64,000 bases of DNA, from positions 930,001 through 994,000 of the forward strand of contig BLAL01000206.1 in the NCBI GenBank assembly GCA_015698045.1, read 5' to 3'. Positions 34,841 through 47,479 of the stretch are shown one piece after another. A program made the position numbers and the translations under genes. The notes under the pieces were generated by a model. It had not been told where the DNA came from and ran no database searches. It was given only the letters and a program-made list of their open reading frames with translations. This stretch comes from Rhizophagus clarus (Eukaryota > Glomeromycota > Glomeromycetes > Glomerales > Glomeraceae). Numbering within the stretch: the stretch's first letter is position 1; every line of letters starts with the position of its first letter.

Positions 34841-36590
34841 ATGAAAGTGAATCCATAAAACCCTTGAGAGTTTCCAAGCAGCATAAGTTTTTAGGATCTC
34901 AAGAAAAATAGAAGAAAAAATCTGTTATTCGTGTAAATCCTAAAATTTTGTAACATTAAATATGGTCAAGAGCGTGTTTCAATGAAAATTGATGAAAAGT
35001 AAAAGATCAATAGTTATTAAGCGTACCATAAATCTATAATACTTCTCGGTAGAAATTAAACGGTAAACTGTGAATCAAAGAGATATTATTGCTTTAATTC
35101 ACTAAATATTTAGTTTACCTCAAGACGAATAAACGAATTCACTCAATAAGTTACTTGTACAAGCACAAAAGACGGTTAGTTGAAAAGGGGAGGTCAACAA
35201 AACAAGCATTAACAAATGATAGAGGTGAAAACAGAAGTAAGAAGTTTGATCATCTCGCGATTCCATGAATTCGTGCTAAAAATAAAGGTCGTTGATCACT
35301 GTGGTACTACTGCGATCACAATTTCTAAGCCACCGATAGCGCTACACAAAACCTTTTTTCTCATATATTAAAAATAAATTTTTTTTTAGATTAAATAGTA
35401 TTTCCGTTCAATTAATTGGAGGACTTGTAAATTCGGGAATATAAATACTTTATTATCCTAATACATGAATACTCTTTGAAAAATAAAAATACATAGGAAG
35501 ACTTGTGACCATCCACGATATAAAGCAAATAATCAAATAAATATGATCTGACATATATGATTAACAAAATTTCTACTGTTTCCCGATTTTTGTACTCAAA
35601 CTTATCAAAGATATTTTTTACAATCAATATCTTGTTTAACCGATATCGCTTTAACTCTTCTAACAAATCTTGTTTGGCAGATGTCACTTTAACAAAAAGC
35701 GTTCAAATATAAAAAAGTTAAAATACTACTGTATATATGTATGAAATGCGTATTTTTTACTCGGATCCTTCAAAAGTTTTGCCGTCATAATATAAGAAAA
35801 AAATTCTTTTTTCGAATAATTTAAATAAGGATGGCGTCATATTGTTCCATCTGAGAGAATAAAAAGCACAACCCCTAATTTAGCCGATTGCGCGTCATTT
35901 TATTCTCGAGTCTTTCTGAGACCTTCATCTCCATTTTTATTCTCGAGACTTTTCATCTTGTATAGAGTAATTATTTTTTTTAAAAAAAATATGACCAATT
36001 TTTTCGGGAGAATGGAAAACTGATAATATACTTTTGAATTTCTTTGATTTATCAGCTAAACCTACAATAACAAAGGGGGTATAATTCGTTTTTGAAATTA
36101 CTATTTGCTATGTTTTTGAAAAGCAATAAATCTTTTAGCAATAATGAAATTGTTTTTTTTCACATTAGAATACAAGAATACGATAAAAAAGATCTGGATT
36201 TTACGATTAAGGTGGTCAACAATGCGGATATGACTTTGCGCAACATGAACCACAACCTCCAAAAAAATCACACGTTCAGTAGATTAACAGATATCTAGTT
36301 AATAATTATTGTTTCATTAAATACTAATAAATTCTTCCCAATTTATTAATGTTGGACTTTACAGACCATTAAATTCACTAATAATTTTTTTAAAAAACTC
36401 GGATGATTTCCATCCAAAAACACCTTTACCATTTAAAATTACAATAACTTTATTTTTATTTTATTTACATTAGATGAGATGTATTTATATTACCTAACCT
36501 AATTACTTAAGTCAATTATATACAGTAACATGTTCCCACTAGCTCTACGGCCCTACTCCAGGTCCGTTTAATGTTACAAAGAGAACATTG
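34841..36590. other. Intergenic
   Basis: Apart from the weak ORF at 35412-35687 nothing is supported. The plus-strand ORF at 36092-36298 has no distinguishing features. Confidence 0.5.
35412..35687 (-). CDS. Possible small gene or exon, unknown
   Basis: 91-residue ORF starting MTSAKQDLLEELKRYRLNK, a helical charged start, followed by IFDKFEYKNRETVEILLIIY and a Tyr/Ile-rich end. The first half looks coding; the second half resembles translated AT-rich DNA, so a first exon with an unrecognised donor is possible. Confidence 0.25.
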   Translation of the reverse strand: MTSAKQDLLEELKRYRLNKILIVKNIFDKFEYKNRETVEILLIIYVRSYLFDYLLYIVDGHKSSYVFLFFKEYSCIRIIKYLYSRIYKSSN

Positions 36591-36911
36591 CAGAAATAAT
36601 CTGTAGTATTGCGACCTTCGAAAATTTCAATCAATTTTTCCTAGAACTCTTGTGAAATTCATCATTATTTTAAATAATTTCAGTCATCTTCTTCGACAAT
36701 CTCCACTAGACCTCTTAAATTTCGACTAGAGTCAAAATTTATAAACCCTATTAGAAATTGTTGAAACAGAAATGGTTGAAATTATTTAAAATAGGGATGG
36801 ATTTCGCAGAGGTCCAGGAAAAGATCTAAAATTGGTTGAAATTTCGCTCATTTGTAGATGAATTTTTCACGACGCTTGAAGAGGTCGCAATACTCCAGAT
36901 CACTTCGGTCA
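36591..36911. repeat. Long inverted repeat, MITE/foldback-like
   Basis: Outer arms AATCTGTAGTATTGCGACC and (inverted) GATCTGGAGTATTGCGACC are followed inwards by matching blocks TTTCAA(T/C)CAATTTT, TTTTCCT..ACTC/CTC, GAAAT(T/C)CATC and TATTTTAAATAATTTCA. Arms of about 120 bp surround a short centre near 36740. No clear target duplication, so the element class is open; long TIRs would suit a Mutator-like MITE. Confidence 0.65.
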
Positions 36912-37212
36912 TATGTATAAATATAAAAAAAACAATTTAACAAAAAAAATTTTGAATATTAAAAATAAGTAAATTATAGTATACCTTACGTGAATTGACA
37001 ACCTTTGCACTAAAAATTTCTAATATATATAGAATAAATGGATATACAAAATTAACAAGTAAAGTAAAATTATATTATAAAATAAATAATCTATTAACGT
37101 TAATGCATACCTGATTATTAAGACTCATTAATTTCCACTCCATTAATATAAATAATATTATAAAAAATTTTGATCAAGTTTCAAAATTTAAAGTATTTTA
37201 ACATCTTTTTTT

Positions 37213-37450
37213 AAATTTCGTGTAATTGGACCGGTCACGCATTATGAATTTTTTCTTCATTTGAATTATTTGATTAAGTGATTATGTATAAAAATAGTTT
37301 TTATATATAAATTTAAATTTTCTTTGGGAGAGAATAAAATTTCGTGTAATTGGACCGATCATGCATTATAAATTTTTTCTTCACTTGGAATTATTTGATT
37401 AAGTGATTATATGTGAAAACATATCTGTTTATATTTTCTTTTGGAAAAGA
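37213..37450. repeat. Tandem duplication, 124-bp period
   Basis: AAATTTCGTGTAATTGGACC and its copy recur exactly 124 bp apart (37215 and 37339), followed in both by GCATTAT(G/A)AATTTTTTCTTCA and ATTTGATTAAGTGATTAT. Few differences, so fairly recent. Confidence 0.85.
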
Positions 37451-37684
37451 ATTTTGAACGGATAAAATTGCAGTATATTTATACGATTCAACGCTCAAAA
37501 GTCAAAAATCATACCATAGGCTGTGGCTCACAAATCAATGTATTTCTCATCTGGGGAGATTACGTTGATTGATTGATCAAAAAAATTTTCAATCTTATTG
37601 ATCGATTAATTTTTTAAAGACGTTCAAAGAAAAACGACTTAAATTACGAATCAAAATTCATTCTGATGTTCGAAAGCCCATTAG

Positions 37685-38080
37685 ATATTTACAATCAAGG
37701 TCTGGGGGGCAATGCAATGGAGGCTTTGGAATACAAAAATCTAAATGATTACGTTATTATGCGTTGAAATCAATTTTTACAACGAATTAAAGTTGATAAA
37801 TCAATACAAAAATATACTCGATGCTATAAATTCGTAGTTTTATTTTAATATTTGTTTTGTGCATAAAGCAATTCAATATATTGTCGAAATAGGATCAGCA
37901 TTAAAAAAATTAAATACAATAAAATTAATAAATTTACTAAAATTTGAAACGTCTGAATTTTCTATAAGAATACGTATATTTCATTATTTCATAACATAAA
38001 TTTAAGAACTTGACGCCCTAAATTACGAAATCTGGGGGCGATGCAACAGAGGCTTTGGATTTTATACATACGAACACAAA
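37685..38080. repeat. Dispersed direct repeat (two copies)
   Basis: TCTGGGGGGCAATGCAATGG near 37701 and TCTGGGGGCGATGCAACAGA near 38031, both continued by AGGCTTTGGA, and each preceded by a CCATTAGAT/CCTAAATTACGA-type AT-rich stretch. GC-rich for its surroundings; perhaps ends of an eroded element. Confidence 0.5.
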
Positions 38081-38439
38081 TTTAATCACGTAATCGTGTT
38101 ACAGTTAAAGATTTACTCTTAGAAACTTAGTATGTTTTTTTAATTTATATTATTTCAAGATTTACGTTAAATTATTATTTATTAATTTCAAAAAGCTAAT
38201 TTCTGTTAAGCTAAATGTGATTGCGTTTCATCCACAGTAAAAAAATCAAATAAATGTTAAATGGATCTTGATCAAATGTAAAGAAAATTTGAGTGAAAAA
38301 TAAAGAAGTATTAATTCCACATTCCTGCTTTACATTCATTTCGAAAATAATGTATCTCCATATATGAAAAACTGATACAATCAAGAATATCAATACTTCT
38401 CAAACAAACCTCTTTTTCCCACTTACTGGTTAATAGTTT

Positions 38440-38567
38440 GCAAGAACCTTTGCTATACATAATCTTCCACGATCAAATCCATTTCGAGATTCGATTAAAT
38501 TGGTAACTCGAATTTGTATTCCGCGAGGACGGATGCAATTCTAATATTAACAATGTCGCCGTTTCTA
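38440..38567 (-). pseudogene. Coding remnant, part of a decayed minus-strand gene
   Basis: Minus strand reads FRNGDIVNIRIASVLA, then after a one-base shift GIQIRVTNLIESRNGFDRGR and LCIAKVLANY. Balanced residues and motif-like RNGDIVNIR and ESRNGFDRGR indicate former coding DNA, interrupted near 38517. I suspect a repetitive Glomeromycotina family, but cannot name it. Confidence 0.4.
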
Positions 38568-38890
38568 AATGTTTTTTTTTTTCCATATTCACAATTCAAT
38601 TCTTATGAAACGTTTAATTTTGATTATCGTCAATCTCTGTTTTCTTCAACTTTGATAAAATCTTTTGAAGATTGTTATTTTCGAACTTTATCCTCTTTCA
38701 TTCTTACTCAACTTTCGGTTATTAAAAATCTTCTGATCGCTTATGCACATAAAATTTTCATGTGAAATCATTATTTCATCGTCTTTGATGACAAGCGCAA
38801 TCAATATCCATTTCTTAATCAAAATCAAAAATAGGAAGGACTTACGTTGGGTAAGGATTTTTTCTAAATCTTTTTGATTTTATTGGAACT

Positions 38891-38939
38891 GATGGTGATG
38901 ATGGTGATGATGGTGATGATGATGATGATGATGATGAGG
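38891..38939. repeat. (GAT/GGT)n triplet microsatellite
   Basis: Sixteen GAT/GGT triplets. A similar but less regular GGTGATGGTGTTGGTG tract lies at 39817-39873. Confidence 0.9.
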
Positions 38940-39186
38940 AGAAGAAAGATATGCTGCTAGAGAAGGTGTTGTATTTATATTAATATTTTAAATTTCAGAA
39001 GATAATAATAAAATTATAATTAATTGCAATTTACCTGATACAGAATTTTTTTTTTCTTGAATATCCAAGTAATTTTCATTATATGATACTATTTCTGTGT
39101 GCCGTACTTGGCAGATTTTCTTATTATGAATTGTATAAAATATTATATATTCTTCTATGCAGATTTAGACAACCGGTTTTATACCA

Positions 39187-39615
39187 TCAATCATTAGTTT
39201 GTCCAATCATATTAGTAAATTGATCAGTTCTGATACTTTCTAAACCGATAGTAAATACCATCAGATTCAATGATCTGACCGTCGGCGTTATAACGGTAAA
39301 TCTTAAGAATGAAATTATCAATCTAGCCAATCTGAGAACTGCAATGCTAATGTAACACCCATTATGACTTATAGTGACAAAAATATATGAAAACTTGACT
39401 TCTTGTACCAAGTTGTACCAAATTGACCTATTCTTTGAGGAACATTTATAAGTAACAAAGTCATAAACCATTGTAATGATAGTACCTTGAAGGCCAAGAT
39501 CAACGTGATGATATGCTTGATAATTGGAACTGCGCCGGACCTTAATTCCGTACTTTACATTTGAATCGATATCAACTCTTTTGTTGATAAAATCAGTCAG
39601 TGGTCTCCTCAACAT
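39187..39615 (-). pseudogene. Decayed ORF, family unknown
   Basis: The longest frame (142 codons) begins MLRRPLTDFINKRVDIDSNV and continues YGIKVRRSSNYQAYHHVDLG. Beyond about residue 100 another frame looks more natural (ILKIYRYNADGQIIESDGIY), so a frameshift probably lies near 39290. Intact first part, broken second part; same strand as the remnants at 38440 and 40143. Confidence 0.4.
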
Positions 39616-40142
39616 TATGATCCATGATGTTCCCAGGTTCGTAATTTATTGACCATTCTTTTCAACCGTTAACTTTTTTCTTGTTGGAAGGCATATCATC
39701 AATTCATCATGAATTCCATTAGGACCCGAAACTTTAAGCAATGACGGAAAAAAAATTGATAATCAACTAATTTATCATCGTGATCCTGATCAGTCATTTT
39801 CATGATTTGTTAACTTTGTTGGTGTTGGTGATGGTGATGGTGATGGTGCTTGTGTTGGTGATGGTGTTGGTGCTAATTTATATGTTGGAATCGAAGCTCG
39901 TGTTTTCAATCAAACACTTGATATAAAGCCGTATATGATTTCCGATTTGATATTTTTTTTGTAACTCTCATTAATTTTACAATCTGATCTGAGACATGAA
40001 TACCTCCCTTGTAGACCTCTCTTACAGGTGTAAATGCTATTGACGAGCTGAATCTTTCGGAAGACGGAACAAAACCTATTTCCTATCCTTTGATTAACTT
40101 CTCCGTAAATAATTGATGATTATAGATCGATCAAATCGTCAG

Positions 40143-40385
40143 TTACATTTCTTGAATTTTTTTTTATAGACTTGCCGGACATCTCTTCCAGATTCAGTAG
40201 TCAAATTATTAATATCAATTTCTGCAATAAAAATTTTACCACGAACAAAGCAGTTTATTAGTGGCAGATTTACTAAATACAAGCATAACTTCTGGCATAT
40301 ACGGTACATACCTTAAAAATTTGCGGGAAATGTTCTTGATATTCCTATTGCCAATAACTCGAATGCTTCTTCCTTCATAGATCAA
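40143..40385 (-). pseudogene. Coding remnant in the same decayed tract
   Basis: Minus strand reads SMKEEAFELLAIGISRTFPA to a stop, then MYRICQKLCLYLVNLPLINC and RGKIFIAEIDINNLTTESGR, ending near 40143. The last block is clearly protein-like. Together with 38440 and 39187 this suggests one or two dead minus-strand genes across 38.4-40.4 kb. Confidence 0.35.
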
Positions 40386-42157
40386 TAGATAAGATTATAT
40401 TTCTTATTTTAACTAATATTGCATTCTGATTCAAATTTGTAATAATAAAAAAAGAAACACTGATCAAAATTATCGAAAGTCTGTTAATTGGCTTAATTTC
40501 ATCTTTTTATTACCAGAAGAGCTTGTCAAATATTAGTAATAAGCTTCAAACGCATATAAATCAATTTCTGACAAGAGAAAAATCCTACGAATCCATAGCT
40601 TCATCAGCTGTTATGATGACTGCGTCTAACAGTCTACTAGGCAAGTAAATCCACGTGTTCACATGATCCGTATTCAATGTGATAAATGTTACAGAGACTG
40701 AAAGATGATTCGTTTTTGTTAGCATTGATAATAAGGCACATCATCACGAACAAGGCTCAGAATTTCTAGAAAGATGAAAAATAAATCATTTGAGTACAAT
40801 TTTCTTTCAGTGTCATTAGCTTAAAATGCCACGAACCCCGTTATTATCGTAAAGCTAATGGAAACTCTTACAATATCTCAAAGATGATGATAGGAAGTGA
40901 GTGATATTTGAGGATAAGGATTTTAAGTGATGAAGATCTTTAGTGTTAAGGGAAACGGAATATTTATAATCTGTATGGAATATTAAACGGAATTATAATT
41001 CTTCTTTTTTGTATAAATTTAAAAGGAAAGGCAAACTCAAGAGGATTAATCAAACATCTACACTATGCATATTTACTACAAAAAAAGAATAAATGATATA
41101 AATTTAGAATTGTGAATTGCAAAAAAAATTATGAAAATCAGAGAAAATTTACAAAAAAAAAATGGAAAAAACAGTCAACTTACGTTTTGACCAGTAAATA
41201 CTTTATCAAAATTGAAGGAAGAATTTGCATCTGTGATAAAAACTCCCAGATTTTTATGTATGACAATGATCCAATCCAGCAGATTTTCGGAAATAGAAAA
41301 CTTCGAAAAAATCAGCTGATTTGAGCAGATCAGCTATAAAGAATTGGGACCAAGAATGTTTATTTAATCTGAGTTTTTACGGAGCATATTCACATGATCA
41401 TATATAACACTACAATATAACAATGTCAAAAATTTAAGAATCATAATTTTTATTTAAATATTCCGGAATAATTAAATAAAGTGTAAAGGACGGATAACTT
41501 TAAAAAAACTTAATTTTTGAGGGTGAAAAAAAGGATGAAAATAAATTTGAGGAGTTTCTATTGGGGGTCGCAAGTGACACCTGCGTTCATTCTAAAATCT
41601 GAGCGGACTGCTTTTTTTTTTGTCCAAATTTTTGATTTAAAAATCCATTAAACATCTTTACATTAGACGTTCATTTAAATAAAAACAATTCTTTTTCTTT
41701 TACAAATTCTTTGGCATTATCTATTATTGTTTGGTTGATTAGGGAGAAAATCGGGTTATTTTTATTGCATTCGTTAACGGAAGGTTAATGTTATTGAGGT
41801 GGTTGGTAAAAGTTTTGATATTAAACGGAAAGTAATGTCTATGATAAAGGATTTTTGAAATCTTTTCGTAGATTAAAAGAGGATCACAATTACATTGTAA
41901 ATAATAAAATAAAAATAGTTTCTTACATATTGTCAATAGTTTGATTCTAAGTACTTGATAAGTTGACAGTCAGATTGATAACTTATCAGTCATTCCATAA
42001 TAACTCTGGCTCAAGCCTGGCAATAAAAGTAATAAAAAATACGTATTAATGATTACAATAATTAATTACAATCACAAATAACTTCTTCTTACCAGAGGAA
42101 ACTCGCGAATGAAGAGCTTAAGGAAAGTAATTGAGGATTGGGTATCTAATATATAAG
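40386..42157. other. Intergenic
   Basis: No convincing gene. The plus ORF at 41112-41324 is Lys/Asn-rich and unremarkable. Confidence 0.45.
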
Positions 42158-42376
42158 TTAAAGGTCAGTCATCACTAGTACATACATTAACTTGTTATAA
42201 ACTACTTTCAGGAATTCCTCGTGAAAAAGGAGGCTTATAGCATGCTCTATCGTTAAGAAGAGATCTGATGAAGTTATAATAAATGAATTCACTTTGTAAG
42301 TAGAAACGAGATGTTGGAATTCTTCTTTAGAAATCTCATGATCAGCCTCACGTATAGCCGTGGCCGCATTATTCAA
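42158..42376 (-). CDS. Weak ORF, 72 residues
   Basis: Starts MNNAATAIREADHEISKEEF and continues HLVSTYKVNSFI. A second protein-like frame (MAYSLSCVLVTVYASTARGS) lies just upstream at about 42380-42453 in GC-richer DNA. Could be a decayed repeat or a small gene; no family recognised. Confidence 0.2.
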   Translation of the reverse strand: MNNAATAIREADHEISKEEFQHLVSTYKVNSFIITSSDLFLTIEHAISLLFHEEFLKVVYNKLMYVLVMTDL

Positions 42377-42833
42377 TCAACATAGCCGAGGAGATCCTCG
42401 GGCAGTGCTAGCGTAGACGGTAACCAAGACACAGCTTAGGCTATAAGCCATGGGGTGAGTTGCATAGATGTTTGAGATTTTCAAAATGTTTCGTGTGTGC
42501 CACTGTATTTTGCTGTGCCACATTTATCACTGAAAATCAGACGCATCAAAATGCAATAAAGTTTTTCTTTGAAAATATTTAGAATTTATAAAATAAAAAA
42601 TTAACTATTGATATTAAACCGAAAAAAAAGAAAAGAAACAAAAGAAAAATAAATAATTGATATTTTTAACTATTAATGTATTTTAAAATTTAAATCATTA
42701 ATTATGGCTTGATTGAACCTTGTTCGACATAAAAAGATGTACAATGCATATTGAAACACTATTGAAACTTTAGAAAACAAGCGCATAAAAAAATATTTTA
42801 TTATCAAAAGTATTATATCGTTAATTTCCTATT

Positions 42834-43168
42834 GATAATTCTATATTGATAATTCTATATAAACAACAATATTTGATAATTCTATATAAACGATAATATT
42901 TGATAATTCTATATGAACGATAATATTTGATAATTCTATATGAACGATAATATTTGATAATTCTATATAAACGATAATATTTGATAATTCTATATAAACA
43001 ACAATATTTGATAATTCTATATAAACGATAATATTTGATAATTCTATATGAACGATAATATTTGATAATTCTATATAAACGATAATATTTGATAATTCTA
43101 TATAAACAACAATATTTGATAATTCTATATAAACAACAATATTTGATAATTCTATATAAAAAACAATA
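42834..43168. repeat. 27-bp tandem minisatellite, about 12 units
   Basis: Unit GATAATTCTATATAAACGAT plus AATATTT, period 27, with variants at a few positions (AAACGA, AAACAA, GAACGA). The period is a multiple of three, so the minus strand reads (I/V)VYIELSNI over and over for 112 codons; this is a by-product of the repeat and not evidence of a gene. Confidence 0.95.
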
Positions 43169-44643
43169 CTTTGTACCATTAACTGTAAAGGCTAACTGCT
43201 AAGTAAACACATAAAACAAAGACATGCGTAAAAAGATTATTATTTGTGACTTCATAAGTAAAAATAAACACGTAAAAAATAAATATTTATTGTCAAATTC
43301 AAATTCTTCTTCTTCTGTAATTCTTCGATGTCCAAGAAAAGAAAAGGATAATAAGATGGTCCTACTTTATCTTCGAAAAGGCATATAGAGATGTCATATA
43401 AAGTTCTTTTTCCCTGAGTTTAACGCTTATTTCGAAGCAAATAAATGTACTCCACTATTGCAGGACATTTAAAGAGTCCCATAGTATTTATGGGCTCTTT
43501 CTGTGCCTTCTTTGTTGACAATAGTAATTGTAATGTAAGAAAGGTATGAAATAGTGTTTAAAAAGAAAAAAAAATTAATGTTTCTTTTGTTGTGGTAAAA
43601 TTTTTTGTAATAAAATTTTGTGATAAATGTAATGGAAAAAAAAGAAATGTCGTTTATATGCTAATGCTCAAACACGTAAACACGTATATGCAAATCAGAT
43701 TCACGTGTTGATCAACATTAATTAACCAATTAAATTGCAAATCAAATTATTGGTACTGTAACATATACAATTTTCATTAAATTTTAGATGAATTAATATA
43801 TTAAATATTCTTTTTTAACTAAATTTTTTGTTACTTATATTTTAATTTTCATTATTTTTAATTCATCATAATCTTAATTTATACTTTTAAAATATATATA
43901 GTTTTAACAGTTAATATTTTTACTTATTAATTGAATTAAAAAATTTAAAAAAAAATAAATATTTTAAACCTAAAATTTTAAAAATATATTTTATAATATT
44001 TATATTTATAAATTACATATATCATGACTATAGTATCTTAAATATCTTGCAAATTCTTAAGGGTTGGTCTTATATTATCATATCAATAATTCAAACATTT
44101 ATTGTGGATAAAATATATTTAAAAAATTGAATAATAATCAAAAAATTACTTTTATATAATATCTAAGTAAAATTAGATGTATTAAATAATAAAATTAATA
44201 AAAAATAAAACTTTTTTCAGGTAAAAAAAAAGGAATACTATACATAAAAAAGTACTGTGATTACAATATATAATAATATTATATTATTATTTTATATTTA
44301 AAAATTTTAAACAATCATATAATTTATTAATTACTGTTCATTTTTTTAAATAAAATTCTAATTATTTACTAATTTAATTAAGATCATTTCTTTTATTTTA
44401 TAAATAACCAATTCTTTAAATTTTAAAGGTAAATATTAGTTAATTATTTATTTTTATTTTTTTTAGTTTTTTTTTGAATAATTTTTAATAAATATATTAT
44501 TGTTTTGTAAGTTTTAGCATCTGGTTTTTGCTATAAATAAAACATTAATAAGTTTTTGAAAATAATTTGAAAGTTTTTTAAAAAAAACATCATACTAACG
44601 TTTTTACTTTTATTTTATAAATATTAATTCTAAATTTTATATA
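43169..44643. other. Intergenic; boundary of the second AT-rich block
   Basis: A hairpin AAAGAGTCCCATA-GTATT-TATGGGCTCTTT lies at 43471-43500. After about 43,750 the sequence becomes extremely AT-rich. No gene seen. Confidence 0.5.
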
Positions 44644-45903
44644 CAATCTGGTGCAAAAGTTTTTGGACGATCAGCGGTAAAATTAAAAGTCACACAGATC
44701 AGCCAATTTAAACCCAAATGAAGTCAAATTTTATACACTAAAAATAGATCATTTGGACTATCATTTACCCTTTTAATTGCTAAATCTCATCTTGAAAAAA
44801 AAATTTTTTTACAAAGACAAAGAAATGGCGAGTAATACAAAAGCACAGGTCAAATCCATCTTACATTTATAGAATATTGGTATTAGAACAGCTGCCAAAA
44901 TATGATGTAGAACAAACATACTAAGATCCAAAATATATTATAACTTGGCTAAATTAAAAAAACTGGGAGTACTGCTCATAAAAAATGCTCAGGTCATCCA
45001 AAGAAGATTATTTCAGAAAATTCAATATCTGTTGGGCAGTATATTAGAAGAAATCCTATAGCTTCTTCCAGAAAACTTGCATCCAAATTATCATTAAGAG
45101 GTGTAAATATATCCTATAGTACAGTAATATATCATTTAGTCAGTCTTGGCTATGATAAAAAATGTCTACTTGCAACATCAATGCTAACAAGGTTGTATAA
45201 GGAAAAGCGTATAGAATGGGCCCAAATACACTTGAATGATGACTGGAATCGCACAGTTTTTACTGATGAAACATCCTTCTGGCTGTTTAGCAACACTGTA
45301 CAATATTAGTATTAAGGTCAAAGACCAGTTCATCGCATTCCAAAAGACTGAACAAAAGTTAATGTATGGGGTGGATTTTGTGTTCAGAAAAAAACTAGTC
45401 TTTATTGTTTTCGTGAGAATATGTCTGAGCTAATCTATGTTGAAATGAGATTAAAAGAATATTACGTAACAATTGGCGCCTCCAGCAGGACAATAATCCC
45501 AAACACATAAGCTGTATAGCAAAAAAATTTTTGCAAGAAAATGTCCTGACTGTTATGAACTGGCCCTCCAATAGTTTCGATTTAAACCTCATCAAAAATT
45601 TGTGGGCTGTTTTTAAAAGGAATGTAGAGATGCAACAATCAAAAAACATTAGGGAATTAGAAAGTTTTATGAAGGAAGAATGGACAAAAATTCCTCAGGA
45701 TATTATAAGAAATTTAGTTAGGTCAATGAAGGAAAGGTATAGGCTGATTATTGAAAATAATGGCAAGCGTATCCCTTATTAATTTTTTTTAATAAAATCT
45801 TCTGCTTTTTGACTTTCAAATGAATACTTGATCACGTGATTTGGCGCAATAATGATGGAGTTATGATAAAAAATATTTGTCCAAAAACTTTTGCAACAGA
45901 CTG
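44644..45903. mobile_element. Tc1/mariner element, degenerate, 1260 bp
   Basis: Terminal inverted repeats CAATCTGGTGCAAAAGTTTT and CAGTCTGTTGCAAAAGTTTT (continuing TGGAC) are flanked by TA on both sides (44642-44643, 45904-45905). Length and a single transposase relic inside fit a full-length Tc1-family element. The TIRs stay about 92 percent identical, but the gene is dead. Confidence 0.9.
44825..45782 (+). pseudogene. Tc1/mariner transposase pseudogene
   Basis: From ATG 44825 to TAA about 45780-45782, broken by at least two early stops and several frameshifts. Recognisable pieces: an N-terminal helix-turn-helix region (MASNTKAQVKSILHL, GIRTAAKI), a second one (RGVNISYSTVIYHLVSLGY), the first catalytic Asp in RTVFTDETSFWLF, VNVWGGFC, the second Asp in QQDNNPKH, and NSFDLNLIKNLWAVFKR. 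In active Tc1 proteins the last motif is DLNPIENLW; here Glu is replaced by Lys, so the DDE triad is lost as well. Transposition would need an active relative. Confidence 0.9.
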
Positions 45904-47479
45904 TAGGTTAGTTTTTAAATTCTACTTTTAAAAATTTGTTTTTTAATAAAAATTTTTTAAAAAAAAATGAATTATTAATTATTTATCTTATTTTTTTTTT
46001 CTTTTTTTTTCAAACTTTTAAAATTAAACTTTTGAAAAAAGGAATAATTTACTAGTACCATTTTTTAGGTTTAATACTAATTCAATAAAAAGAAATAAAC
46101 CAGATTTCATAAATATTACAAACTTAATTCTTTTTATTTTCATTAAAAAAAAAACATATAATAATATTTTTTTATTTCTCTAATATTTTATAAGAAATTC
46201 AATAAGTTTTAAAAGCAAATAATAACTATTATTTTCAAAATAATTTTTTATTATCTTAAAAGAAATAAGTTTTGAAAGATAATGTATTTATTTTTTTACT
46301 TTTAAAATTTTTTTCAACTTTTTTATTTTATTTATTTAAGTATTAATTACTAACTGGTTTTTTTTATAAGTATCAATCTTTAATTTTAAATAACAGTCAA
46401 AATTCTAATAAATTTATAAAAAGGTAAACAAATAATTAAAAATAAATGTAATTTGTAATAATAATTTATTTTAAATGGTTAATAAAATTGATTTTGATTC
46501 AAAATTATATTAAATACTATTTGATCATAATAATTAGTGAAAATGTTACAAGTTTAGAAGGAAGTTTTTTTGTACTATAATATTACAATATAAATTATTG
46601 GTACAGTATGATTTTAAAGTCTATAGTATATATGTAAAATCCAAAGTTGATCAAAGTTAGTATAAATAGTTAAAATTAGTGATCTTTAAATTATAATTTT
46701 GGCCAAAATTTTCTTAATTCTGACTAAATTTGTAATGCTAGTGCAATTATTTTGCATCTTATACACATTTATATATTTATATTCAAAATAACATATGTAT
46801 AAATGATATAGTTAATATATTTAATTGCAAATATACTTATATATATTATATATGTAATTTAATAAAATATAAATTTTATAAAATATGACAAATAAAAATA
46901 TCTATTTTTTTTTTTTTTATTTATTATTATTTTTAAATAACTAAATTTATATTATATTATTACTATTTTCAAATTAATATAATTAGGTAATTTGTTGATT
47001 AAATTAAAATTATCTAATCAAAAACACTAAAATACTGAAATACTGAAAATACTTAAAAATAATTAAAAAATATTTTTTTTAGTGATTATGTATTCTGCTA
47101 TATCACTCTTTTCTAATTTAATACTTAAATAAAATATTATAAAAAAAGTTGAATTTTCATATCTAAAGCTATTTAAATAATAGAAGTTATAAAAATTAAT
47201 TGTAAATACCTCTTAGGTACATGTCATTTATATCAAAAATATTTATATTATTTTGAATTTTCACAATAAAATCCATGTAAAATAAGTAACTAACAAGAAC
47301 TAAATATTTAAAATACAGTAACAAATTTATTAATATTTTTTTATTTCAAACTTATTATTGTTTTCAATAGCAAATAAGTATCTATTTGATACTAATATTA
47401 AATTTGGCTATAATAGTAATTTTAAAAATTATTTTTTTATACCTTTTATAATATTTGTAATAGCCAAATCTAGCGATAT
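45904..47479. other. AT-rich spacer between transposons
   Basis: No gene seen. Simple AT-rich sequence up to the left end of the CACTA-like element. Confidence 0.6.

Noticed and set aside
38891..39873. CRISPR-like or regulatory triplet arrays
   Set aside because: Simple GAT/GGT microsatellites without spacers; the context is eukaryotic.
42380..42460. SINE or tRNA-derived head in GC-richer DNA
   Set aside because: No A/B box pair, no poly(A) end and no duplication could be found.
42841..43179. 112-residue repetitive protein (VVYIELSNI repeats) on the minus strand
   Set aside because: A direct consequence of a 27-bp tandem repeat whose period is a multiple of three; no start context, splice sites or non-repeat domain.
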